Positions 1-7,200 are shown, numbered from the stretch's first letter. The stretch: 7,891 bases of DNA from Legionella longbeachae (GCA_016191305.1 JACPOX010000035.1:1953-9843); one strand, 5' to 3'. Numbers and translations: made by a program. Notes: generated from the sequence alone by a model not told the origin.

Positions 1-161
1 ACATCATAGAGGATTTTTAGTACCTCTTTATGTTCTAGAGCAGGCAAATTGATTTTACGTAAATCGCCATCAACACGTATCATAGGTGGTAATCCCGCAG
101 ACAGATGTAAATCTGAAGAGTTATTTTTTACTGAAAATGCCAATAATTCTGCTATATCCAT
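1..161 (-). CDS. pilT: Type IV pilus retraction ATPase PilT, N-terminal fragment
   Basis: Hexameric AAA+-like ATPase at the cytoplasmic base of the type IV pilus that powers pilin depolymerisation, giving pilus retraction, twitching and DNA uptake. Only the first 53 codons are present and the rest lies left of the window. The visible N-terminus begins MDIAELLAFSVKNNSSDLHL, followed by SAGLPPMIRVDGDLRKINLP, which is the characteristic PilT N-terminal PAS-like domain. The Walker motifs are outside the window. I chose the start at 161 because known PilT proteins begin MDI-ELLAFS. An in-frame ATG at 173 would add MSQV, and neither start has a strong Shine-Dalgarno. The gene is divergent from yggS, an arrangement common in gammaproteobacteria. 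Family assignment is very secure; the exact start is less so. Confidence 0.93.
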   Translation of the reverse strand, partial: MDIAELLAFSVKNNSSDLHLSAGLPPMIRVDGDLRKINLPALEHKEVLKILYD

Positions 162-276
162 TACTTGACTCATCTTGAGTATTATTCATTAATCATAGAC
201 TAGCTTATGAAGAGATACTCGGCAAACATTGTTTCTTTTGCTATTGTATGGAGTTTACCTAATCTTCCTAAAAATC

Positions 277-963
277 ATGAATCTTTATCAAAATCTAAAT
301 CAAGTACAACAATTGATAACACAGGCTGAATTAGCCAGTGGTAGAAAATCAGGCAGTGTTTTATTGCTGGCTGTCAGCAAGCAACAAAGCGTCGAACTAA
401 TTAAAGAAGCTTTTCAGTTTGGGATTAAGCACTTTGGAGAAAGTTATTTTCAGGAGGCGCAAAAAAAAATAAATGAATTACAAAACTTATCCATATGTTG
501 GCATTTTATAGGCCCTATTCAAAGCAATAAAACAAAAGGGATTGCTTCTAATTTTAGCTGGGTTCATAGTATAAATCGTTATAAAATCGCCTACCAGCTT
601 AATGAATACCGCCCTAAAAATTTAGACCCTCTTAATATTTGTCTCCAAATCAATTTGGTAGATGAAAAAACCAAAGCAGGAATCTCTCCTGAACATGCTA
701 TAGAATTAGCCCAAGCAGTCAGTCAATTACCCAATCTAAAACTCAGAGGTTTAATGACTCTCCCACCCCCACAGAAAAATCCACAAGATCAATATGATTT
801 ATTCATACAACTTAATCAGCTCATGCATTCACTTAATAATCAGCTTAACTTAAATATGGATACTTTATCTATGGGAATGAGTGATGATCTTGTTCCTGCA
901 ATAAAAGCAGGAGCCACTATCGTGCGTATTGGCCGTGCACTATTTGGTGAGCGACAAAGATAG
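277..963 (+). CDS. yggS: YggS/PROSC-type pyridoxal phosphate homeostasis protein
   Basis: Cytosolic PLP-binding protein with an alanine-racemase-like TIM-barrel fold. The family buffers free pyridoxal phosphate and affects amino-acid and keto-acid balance; it has no confirmed enzymatic reaction. With the start at 277 the product is 228 aa, the usual family length. Landmarks are LLAVSK with K35 as the expected PLP Schiff-base lysine, HFGESYFQEAQKK (48-60 region), WHFIGPIQSNK, GLMTLPPP, and the C-terminal phosphate-binding signature LSMGMSDDL...AGATIVRIGRALFG. The upstream ATG at 229 would add a hydrophobic MFLLLLYGVYLIFLKI stretch not found in the family, so I reject it. The Shine-Dalgarno before 277 is weak. 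proC, which often sits between yggS and yggT in pseudomonads, is absent here. Confidence 0.95.
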   Translation: MNLYQNLNQVQQLITQAELASGRKSGSVLLLAVSKQQSVELIKEAFQFGIKHFGESYFQEAQKKINELQNLSICWHFIGPIQSNKTKGIASNFSWVHSINRYKIAYQLNEYRPKNLDPLNICLQINLVDEKTKAGISPEHAIELAQAVSQLPNLKLRGLMTLPPPQKNPQDQYDLFIQLNQLMHSLNNQLNLNMDTLSMGMSDDLVPAIKAGATIVRIGRALFGERQR

Positions 964-997
964 AACAACAGGATATACTGTGCGCCTGAATTTGCTT

Positions 998-1031
998 AAC
1001 CTCAACTCGATTCTTACGTCGAATTGAGGTT
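998..1031. repeat. Imperfect 13-bp inverted repeat between yggS and yggT
   Basis: Left arm aacctcaactcga (998-1010), 8-nt loop, right arm tcgaattgaggtt (1019-1031). The arms pair with a single C/A mismatch. No T-run follows on the plus strand, so this is not a standard intrinsic terminator. It ends 4 nt before the yggT ribosome-binding site (AGGGGA, about 1036-1041), so it could act as an attenuator, an mRNA-processing site or a small palindromic repeat. Function is inferred only from position. Confidence 0.6.
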
Positions 1032-1045
1032 ACATAGGGGAAAAC

Positions 1046-1621
1046 ATGTCAGGTATTATTGCAGTAGCGGTTTTTATTGTTTCTATAGTTTTTTCGCTCA
1101 TTATTTTCAGTTTATGGCTTCGTATGGCACTGCGTTATTTACGCATCAGCGCGGTACATCCAGTAAGCCAACTTATATATAAGATGACCAATCCTATAGT
1201 CAATCCAATTCAATTAGTTTTTAAACAAAAATACCAGCCAGGACAAAAATACGATATCCCCGCGCTCATTGTCCTTATCATTGTTGAAATACTCAAAATA
1301 ATTAGTATAAGTTTACTTACTTTCCATACCATACTGCCTATTAGACTCGTGCTGGTCTACGTATTTGCCGATTTAATCATTCAGCCCTGTGATATACTGT
1401 TTTTTGCCATTTTGTTTCGCGTCATTATGAGTTTTGTCAATCCTCGTTGGCAAGGTCCAGTTGCTGATTTCCTACGTCTATTGACAGAACCCGTGTTAAA
1501 ACTTGTTAGACGCTTTATTCCAGACATTGCAGGTTTTGATTTTTCTCCCTTTATTATCATGCTCCTACTGAAAATGATAACATTGTTTATTAACGCGAGT
1601 CTGCCCTGGAGAATACTATAA
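1046..1621 (+). CDS. yggT: YggT family integral membrane protein
   Basis: Inner-membrane protein of the YggT family (E. coli YggT; related to cyanobacterial/plastid Ycf19). The family's biochemical role is poorly defined; links to osmotic/ion stress and to cell-envelope or division functions have been proposed. The 191-aa product is almost all hydrophobic: probable membrane segments near residues 3-30, 71-93, 96-112, 117-131 and 166-186. It has the duplicated YGGT layout, with MTNPIVNPIQLVF (47-59) in the first half and LTEPVLKLVRRFIPDIAGFD then SPFI (146-170) in the second. A good Shine-Dalgarno, AGGGGA, precedes the start by about 5 nt. It follows yggS by 82 nt in the same direction, with a stem-loop between; the yggS-yggT pairing is conserved widely in proteobacteria, suggesting co-transcription. 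Confidence 0.92.
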   Translation: MSGIIAVAVFIVSIVFSLIIFSLWLRMALRYLRISAVHPVSQLIYKMTNPIVNPIQLVFKQKYQPGQKYDIPALIVLIIVEILKIISISLLTFHTILPIRLVLVYVFADLIIQPCDILFFAILFRVIMSFVNPRWQGPVADFLRLLTEPVLKLVRRFIPDIAGFDFSPFIIMLLLKMITLFINASLPWRIL

Positions 1622-1666
1622 AAGAAGCTATACTTAGCTTTATGCAGAGGATACAAGGTTGGAATT

Positions 1667-2233
1667 ATGAAATTGACACTCCTTGTTAGTACAGTTTTAG
1701 GATTACTTATTCTACCTCTCAGCCTGTTCGCAGACGGCCAGTCTTATTATTGCCCGCAGAATCATGCCTACATTCAAATCGGTATGACGCCAGATCAAGT
1801 CATTGCAGCCTGCGGCCAACCCGTAAGCCAGCAGGAGACAAATCAACCTGTTTTACAAAAAGTTCCTGTACAACAACTCATTTATAATAACCTGGGAACC
1901 AGTACCGCTTTTTACGGAGTATGGAATCTACCTACAGGTAGTGGCGGTGTTCAACTCGAAATAGATATTGTGGATCAAAAAGTACGAGCCATTAAATTAG
2001 ATGGGGCAAACAGCAATGCAGTTTCTGTCTGTCAGGGAGTAAATATCCAAGCAGGAGATCCCGCACAAAAAGTTTTTTATTCTTGTGGCAATCCTTCCAT
2101 GGTAAATAATAGCTATATCAATGAAGTAGTACCAACAACTGAAAAACCCAAAATTTGGGTATTTCAACCTGGTCAATATCAGTCTCCAGTAACCATGACT
2201 TTTGTTAATGGCAAGCTACTGTCGATTCAATAG
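1667..2233 (+). CDS. Secreted/periplasmic DUF2845-like protein with four cysteines
   Basis: 188-aa protein with a clear Sec signal peptide: charged start MKLT, hydrophobic core to about residue 20, and a predicted cleavage after LFA (residue 22, before DGQ). The mature part carries two related units, GMTPDQVIAACGQP (39-52) and GDPAQKVFYSCGNPS (130-144), each a short helix ending in Cys-Gly-x-P, as in DUF2845 and SmpA/BamE-like modules. The four mature cysteines (C29, C49, C122, C140) suggest two disulfides, one per unit, consistent with a periplasmic location. There is no lipobox cysteine at the cleavage site. Function is unknown. The start at 1667 has AAGG 8 nt upstream. It follows yggT by 45 nt in the same direction. 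The stop codon TAG (2231-2233) lies exactly on the left end of a MITE-like element. The DUF2845 assignment is from memory of the family pattern. Confidence 0.85.
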   Translation: MKLTLLVSTVLGLLILPLSLFADGQSYYCPQNHAYIQIGMTPDQVIAACGQPVSQQETNQPVLQKVPVQQLIYNNLGTSTAFYGVWNLPTGSGGVQLEIDIVDQKVRAIKLDGANSNAVSVCQGVNIQAGDPAQKVFYSCGNPSMVNNSYINEVVPTTEKPKIWVFQPGQYQSPVTMTFVNGKLLSIQ

Positions 2234-2264
2234 GGGCTGTTGACAATTGCTTCTAGAGCCTACG

Positions 2265-2285
2265 TTCTGCGCTTTATGCGCAGAA
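2265..2285. repeat. Nested hairpin 1 of the MITE-like element
   Basis: Perfect 8-bp stem ttctgcgc / gcgcagaa around the loop tttat. It lies in the left half of the element and corresponds to nested hairpin 2 in inverted orientation. Confidence 0.8.
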
Positions 2286-2327
2286 TCCAGTATCAGAATA
2301 GAATTATTGACACTTGATAGGTATGGA

Positions 2328-2348
2328 TCCCGCGCATAAAGCGCGGGA
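2328..2348. repeat. Nested hairpin 2 of the MITE-like element
   Basis: Perfect 8-bp stem tcccgcgc / gcgcggga around the loop ataaa. Compared with hairpin 1 on the opposite strand, stem positions 2 and 4 differ, and both partner bases differ in step, so pairing is kept. Confidence 0.8.
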
Positions 2349-2489
2349 AGTAGGTAGTTCAAGATGAATTGTCAACAAACCCTAGAGTCTTCGAATTTTT
2401 TAAAGAATACATGACGATTTACTAGGGTGTGTTAGAAAAATGAGCTAAACTCCATAACTTATGTTAAATTAATTGAGGTAAAATCCTAA

Positions 2490-2771
2490 ATGGCTGAAAG
2501 CATTGACGAAATCACTATTGCATTTAGTGAAAATGATACAGAAACCACTAAAGAACTTGATAAACAGATATTAACTAAAGGTGCCTGGACCACAATTATG
2601 TTTAAATATCAGGAATGGGAGAATGCCAAAAATGATTACGGCCCAGTCAAATATTCCATTCGACGTTATCAAAAACGTAATAACCAATACTGGCAAAAAT
2701 CAAAATTTAACATTTCCAGCGCGGATCAAGCTCAAAAAATCATTGATATTCTTAGTGAATGGTTAAAATAA
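2490..2771 (+). CDS. Small conserved-looking hypothetical protein (93 aa)
   Basis: A 93-aa soluble, probably cytosolic protein with no signal peptide or membrane segment. The N-terminus (1-28) is acidic and likely flexible. Residues about 30-93 look like a compact domain: KGAWTTIMFKYQEW, then YGPVKYSIRRYQKRNNQYW, then SKFNISSADQAQKIIDILSE-WLK. The alternating beta-like strands with many aromatic and basic residues, ending in an amphipathic helix, would suit nucleic-acid binding, but that is only an impression. I do not recognise a named family, although the pattern SKFNISS-x-x-QA-x-x-I feels conserved in uncharacterised bacterial proteins. Start 2490 has GAGG (2475-2478) at slightly long spacing (11 nt). 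A shorter overlapping frame (2581-2766) is a shadow. It sits between the MITE and an AT-rich stem-loop, convergent with the ankyrin gene. Confidence 0.75.
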   Translation: MAESIDEITIAFSENDTETTKELDKQILTKGAWTTIMFKYQEWENAKNDYGPVKYSIRRYQKRNNQYWQKSKFNISSADQAQKIIDILSEWLK

Positions 2772-2808
2772 CCATTCAGCTCTTGATAAGCTGGCACTAC
2801 TCTCTTAA

Positions 2809-2852
2809 AATTAATTTTGTCTTTTAATTGATACCGAAAGACAAAATTAATT
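2809..2852. repeat. Perfect 16-bp AT-rich stem-loop between convergent genes
   Basis: Left arm aattaattttgtcttt (2809-2824) is exactly complementary to aaagacaaaattaatt (2837-2852), with a 12-nt loop. It lies 38 nt after the stop of the small plus-strand gene and 116 nt after the end of the minus-strand ankyrin gene. A bidirectional transcription barrier or mRNA-stabilising 3' structure is plausible from position. The stem is AT-rich and no clean T-run follows it on either strand, so it is not a textbook intrinsic terminator. Confidence 0.6.
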
Positions 2853-2967
2853 AACGCTTGTCAAAAACATTACTCCAATAGTAATAGGTCCGGTAGGGTG
2901 TAAAAATCTTGGAGAAAGTTCAATTTTGAGTCGGGTTCGAGAGAAAAAAAAGCTCATGTTGATCCTA

Positions 2968-4134
2968 TTAGACAACGTCACTATGTAGAGCATCTTTTTT
3001 AAGTAACCATTTACGAATCTCATCTCCTTCGAGTGTCTTTGCTTCGACTAAATCTAAAGGATTCTGAGAATATGAGTCACAAATGTTAACATTTATATCC
3101 CTTGATGTAAGTAATAGCTGGACTATCCTTAGGTTATTGGATTTTACAGCATAATGTAATGTACTCCTACCAACATAATCTACAATATTAACTTGAGAGT
3201 GAGAGTCAAGTAATTCTTTAACGGCAACTGTGTTATTTGCAATCGCTGCCAACATTAATGGTGTTTGTCCTTGTTTATCAAATGAATCTATAGGAATAAT
3301 CGATAGACAAATTTTAACCATTTTCTCATTCCCATATTTGGCTGCATAATGTAGTGCATTACGCCCTTTAAAGTCCGTTAATTGTAATGGATCATCAACC
3401 AAAATAAGCTGTTGAACACACTCATACTGCCCATTTAAAATGGCAGAATGAATTGGATAACGCCCTAAGTTATTAGAGATAGAAGCAAGATTTTTCGCTT
3501 CTTTCAGCATATCTTTAACTAATTCTTTGTAGCCATATATGGACATGATATGCAAAATATTATCATTAGATTCATTTCTTTCGAATGAAATGTCTTTATA
3601 GAATTTACTTAGTAAAATATAAATTGCATGCTTATTTTTTTTCATTTGTTCATCATGATCGATAGGAAGTATTAACGTTGAAAATAAAATCGATCCATGG
3701 TTCGTATTTGTTTCATCTAAATTGGCATTAAGTGACAATAAATCTTCAATTGTATGCAGGTGTCCACGTATCGCTGCTAAATGGATTAGAGTAATACCGT
3801 TAACTTTAGTATTTATTTGTTCAGGACTTGGTTGGAGTTTTTTCAAATAAACATTGAGTCCCAAATTTACAATGACTTGAAGAGGTGTCATGCCCTCTAA
3901 ATTAGATACTGAATCTGTCAAATTATTTGTATTGATGTTGGGTTGGATTGTATCAAGAAATTTAGAAATTATATTTTGACACGACTTAAACCTATCTATA
4001 AGCTCTCCACCAAAATGAAGGTCGGTACTAATATTACTCTCACACCAATATATTAATTTATTGACATCTTGAGGTGTAGGTTGTAATGAATTTATGCGCA
4101 ATTTGTTACAAAGTTCATAAAACTTATTTGTCAT
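2968..4134 (-). CDS. Ankyrin-repeat protein, candidate Dot/Icm effector
   Basis: 388-aa protein built mainly of ankyrin repeats, a protein-protein interaction fold. No catalytic motif is visible. Residues 1-80 are a non-repeat N-terminal segment rich in helices. Repeats, of varying regularity, start near 81 (GMTPLQVIVNLG), 112 (NGITLIHLAAIRGHLHTIED), 146 (irregular, with an insertion), 190 (NDNILHIMSIYGYKELVKDM), 223 (LGRYPIHSAILNGQYECVQQ), 256 (KGRNALHYAAKYGNEKMVKI), 288 (QGQTPLMLAAIANNTVAVKE), 321 (VGRSTLHYAVKSNNLRIVQL) and 355 (QNPLDL, terminal half repeat). There is no signal peptide or membrane segment. The start at 4134 is supported by GGAG (4142-4145, minus strand) 7 nt upstream. Divergently transcribed from the large ankyrin/kinase-like gene. 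Such proteins in Legionella are often type IV effectors; translocation here is inferred. The C-terminus, LKKDALHSDVV, carries no decisive secretion signal. I cannot match it to a named Ank/LegA protein. Confidence 0.9.
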   Translation of the reverse strand: MTNKFYELCNKLRINSLQPTPQDVNKLIYWCESNISTDLHFGGELIDRFKSCQNIISKFLDTIQPNINTNNLTDSVSNLEGMTPLQVIVNLGLNVYLKKLQPSPEQINTKVNGITLIHLAAIRGHLHTIEDLLSLNANLDETNTNHGSILFSTLILPIDHDEQMKKNKHAIYILLSKFYKDISFERNESNDNILHIMSIYGYKELVKDMLKEAKNLASISNNLGRYPIHSAILNGQYECVQQLILVDDPLQLTDFKGRNALHYAAKYGNEKMVKICLSIIPIDSFDKQGQTPLMLAAIANNTVAVKELLDSHSQVNIVDYVGRSTLHYAVKSNNLRIVQLLLTSRDINVNICDSYSQNPLDLVEAKTLEGDEIRKWLLKKDALHSDVV

Positions 4135-4159
4135 TATTTAACTCCGAGGCATTAAAATT

Positions 4160-4168
4160 TTTAATATT
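4160..4168 (+). promoter_or_regulatory. Candidate PmrA-box-like site
   Basis: tTTAATATT matches the published Legionella PmrA half-site consensus cTTAATatT at all but the first base. It lies in the intergenic region between the divergent ankyrin genes, about 40 nt upstream of the candidate -35 of the large gene. The region is very AT-rich, so a chance match is quite possible. Confidence 0.3.
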
Positions 4169-4170
4169 TA

Positions 4171-4198
4171 ATTACGACACAAATAGTTTTAATGTCAA
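4171..4198 (-). promoter_or_regulatory. Candidate sigma-70-type promoter for the minus-strand ankyrin gene
   Basis: On the minus strand a perfect -35 hexamer TTGACA (plus-strand 4193-4198) is followed after 16 nt by CGTAAT (4171-4176), a 4-of-6 match to the -10. This places transcription start some 30 nt upstream of the ATG at 4134. The -10 is weak. Confidence 0.35.
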
Positions 4199-4207
4199 AG
4201 TATGTTT

Positions 4208-4235
4208 TTGATAGTAAGTAAATATAGTCTATCTT
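4208..4235 (+). promoter_or_regulatory. Candidate promoter for the large kinase-like/ankyrin gene
   Basis: TTGATA (4208-4213), 16-nt spacer, TATCTT (4230-4235). An alternative -10, TATAGT (4224-4229), matches better but lacks a good -35. Both are weak calls in AT-rich DNA. Confidence 0.25.
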
Positions 4236-4268
4236 TAAAATAAATGCGAAACTTAAAATTGTTAATTT

Positions 4269-4274
4269 AAGGTG
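4269..4274 (+). promoter_or_regulatory. Shine-Dalgarno of the large gene
   Basis: AAGGTG, 5 nt before the ATG at 4280. It fixes the start of the 1182-aa reading frame. Confidence 0.6.
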
Positions 4275-4279
4275 TTGGT

Positions 4280-7200
4280 ATGGTTCAAATAAGCCGCGTA
4301 GCTTCAGACAGAAAGACTTTAGGCTTACCTTCTGTTATCTATAAAGAATTCATGAGAAATATCAACGATGCCATCGATGTGTTTAATAAAAGCACTAACA
4401 AAAAAATTAAGAAAATTGCTTTAGAAAAAATACAAGAAAAAATACAATACGTTGATTTTCAGACTCCCCCCTCAAATTTAGTAGGGAGTTTTCACGAAAT
4501 AAGAAAAAAACTATTTTCCCAAATTAAAGAGGCTTATGCCGAAATTGGTGTAGATACTCTATGTCAATCTGATAAGAATTACTCTCCAATTGCTCGTATA
4601 GTAACTGATATGAGCCAGGATAAAGCAGATAGATTAATGGAAATATTAAGTAAAAGGGAGCATGACAATCTCAATACAGAATTAAAAGCCTTATATGATT
4701 CGACCGATTTTTCTCCTGAAGCCAATCAATGGAGAACTTTTCTAGAAACTCATTCAATTGAGTTTCTCGGCGGTATTAATTCAAAGAATTTCAAAGTCAT
4801 AAACACTCTCGATAACAGCATTAAAGTATTAAAAGTAGATTTACAAGTGGGCCCAAGAAATGTAGAGCACAATTTGCGTGGCGCTCTACCTGATGTTTTT
4901 ACTCCAACAGAAGCTTCTCGTCAGGTACTAGGAAAGATTCAAGATAAATACGAGCTAGAATCCAGAAACTTGCTTGTAACAGATTATTGCACCTTAGGCT
5001 CAGTTTACGCTCATGGGGAAAAGGTTCGTAAAGAAGGGATCGATGCCACTTATCAGAGCGCCACTGAAATGATGAGTCAGATGACGCAGGTATTTTTAGA
5101 TATCCAAAACAACAATTGTTTCTTTCCCGATGCCAAACCAACCAATTGGTTAGTAGATGTTAATGGTAAAATTCGAGTGGCTGACACAAAAAGTATTTTA
5201 GCTACAAAGAATGGTCAATATGATGCTGGGCCAATCGGTGAGGTAGCCACAACTGAAGAATTTTCTATGGAATTTATTAAACCCAATAACGTCTATGATG
5301 CTGAAAAAATACATGCCAACCTTTTAGGACGCAACATCTATAACTATCTTACTGGGATAATGCCCCCTGGCATCGTTTTTAAGTGGAATCATCCTATATT
5401 TGAAGGCTCCATTGGTAATGAATATAAGCTGTTGATAATAAATCTTACCCGTGATCCACCTTCTAGCAGAATGAGCTTGAAAGATGCCCAAATTAAATTA
5501 CAGGAGTTGCGAACTCAACTTGAATTTCAAAAAAGGGAAGAAAATCAATCTCCTAATTTAGGAAATCAGAGTATTCAATTACCAGATATCAATAAAAGTC
5601 TGCACAAAGTATTCGAGAATTTTTTACAAGGCACACAATCTGCTGAAGAAGTTACTGAAGCTTTGCGAAATGCATTTAAAGAAAAAACACCGCAAGAAAG
5701 AGCGCAGCTAATCAATCATCCTTCTCCGTTATTGCCTTTAGCTGTGAGAGCAAACAATTCTTCTTGGGTTAGAATTTTATTAAATAATGGAGCCGATCCT
5801 AATGATTTGCAGTACATGGCTAATAATAATCTCCTTAGAGACGCTGCAATAAATAAAAATCCAGAAATAATTGATCTTCTTCTTGTCAAAGGAGTTTCAT
5901 ATCATGGAAGTGAGGGACTTTCATCAGAATCAACTCAATTCATCATCGATGCTTTAATTAGGACAAAAAATCCTATACATGCCCCAGCGATCCGTGATGC
6001 ATTGGACTATCAAAGTAAAATCCAAAATCAAGAGCACAGTGTCATTGAAACTGAAGTTGATCTGATGATCGTTATTGGACCAGATGAACGAGGTGAATTT
6101 AGTCATCAAGCAGCAAGAGGTCAATTTATTGATGACTGTAAAAAGCGCGGTATTAAAGTGCATATAGTAGGTAACGGGAACGATTTCATCCAAGATCAAG
6201 AGCTCGCTCACTTACCTAAATCAAAAAATTTAATTCTTTTGGGACATGGTAGTGCTAGACATAATAACCATAGAATAGATGTCATGCAAAATGAAAGAAA
6301 TACTCTAAACGTCATAAAAAATATTCAAGATAAAACAGGTTGTTCCAACATAATAACTCTTTCTTGTTATGGGGGATTAGTCATTGATAATGAAAAAGCA
6401 TCTAATCAATTAAAACCGGGTACAACAATCTTTGCACCCTCTCCAAATGATGAGCCTTCTTTGCTAATGAATAACATTGATATTATTAAGATATCCATCG
6501 AGGAAATAGGAACAAATAATGGGAATCTTAATTTAATGAATTTGACTCAAAATTGTCTTGAAAAATTTTCTGAAACAGCGTGTTTCATGTATGTTCCTGA
6601 AAATTCAAACCAACCGTCAGAATCCGCAACAATGAAAGGAAACCACCAAATCCATACACAAAATACCGATTTTAATGCAGGTCGAATTTCAACACTTAAC
6701 ACATATTTAAAAGATGTAATTGACAAAAATCCTGGTGATAGCCTTAAAAACAACTTGGGAAGCTTGGTTCTAGATGATAAGGGAGGACCTGAAACAAAAT
6801 ATCATAAGATAAAAATGATAAGAGAGCAAACACCTGGTTACCAACTCAGAAGTAATCATTATAAAAATAATGAACTAACTTTCCATATTTCTAAAGGGCA
6901 TTCAGATGATGTATTTAACATACTTAATAAATTAGAACATTCTAATAAACAAAAAGAGGCAATTTTTTTATTAAATTCAACTGTAGCCGTTTCATCTCCA
7001 GAGGCCTACAAGGTGTTACCTAGTTTCGTAAAATCAGGAGCAAGTATTTATCAGGATTATCCTTACGGACCCAAAAAAATGAGCGTTTTTGACTATGCAT
7101 TGAATAGCAATAAACTTCCATTGATAAGAAACTTATGTAAATCAAATGAACAAGACCAGAATGGAAGATTTCCAATGGATATTATATTGCAACAAGAAAG

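Larger units (their letters stand above)
2231..2384. mobile_element. MITE-like palindromic element with TA flanks
   Basis: Non-coding 150-bp element (2233-2382) flanked by TA on each side (2231-2232 and 2383-2384). Its ends are 17-bp inverted repeats, aggggctgttgacaatt (2232-2248) and aattgtcaacaaaccct (2367-2383), with 15 of 17 positions complementary. The whole element is close to a perfect palindrome: beyond the ends, the arms share cctac, two nested hairpins, atcca and tatca/tgata, around a central loop near 2296-2314. TA duplication plus terminal inverted repeats and no ORF fit a non-autonomous element moved by an IS630/Tc1-mariner-type transposase. That mechanism is inferred. Transcribed from the upstream gene, it would fold into a long hairpin and serve as a 3' UTR structure. 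Confidence 0.8.

Noticed and set aside
229..276. Upstream ATG (229) extending yggS by 16 hydrophobic residues
   Set aside because: The extension does not fit the cytosolic YggS family, whose length and N-terminus match the ATG at 277.
1625..1640. Short inverted repeat aagcta-tact-tagctt after yggT
   Set aside because: Only a 6-bp AT-rich stem with no T-run; likely by chance and not convincing as a terminator.
1381..1656. Minus-strand reading frame of 91 codons across yggT
   Set aside because: It is the antisense shadow of a clear YggT coding sequence, with no family resemblance.
2240..2376. TTGACA hexamers inside the MITE-like element as promoters
   Set aside because: They are part of the terminal or internal repeats and have no acceptable -10 hexamer 16-18 nt away.
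2926..2942. tRNA T-arm-like gtcgggttcgagag near the end of the minus-strand ankyrin gene, possible attachment site
   Set aside because: The flanking bases do not pair into a T-stem, and no acceptor or anticodon arm is present.
2944..2951. A8 run that reads as T8 after the minus-strand ankyrin stop, possible intrinsic terminator
   Set aside because: No GC-rich stem precedes the T-run on the minus strand, so it cannot be called a terminator.
4899..5141. Minus-strand reading frames inside the large gene (also 5954-6211 and 6547-6753)
   Set aside because: They lie antisense to recognisable kinase-like and clan-CD coding sequence and have no ribosome-binding site or recognisable product.
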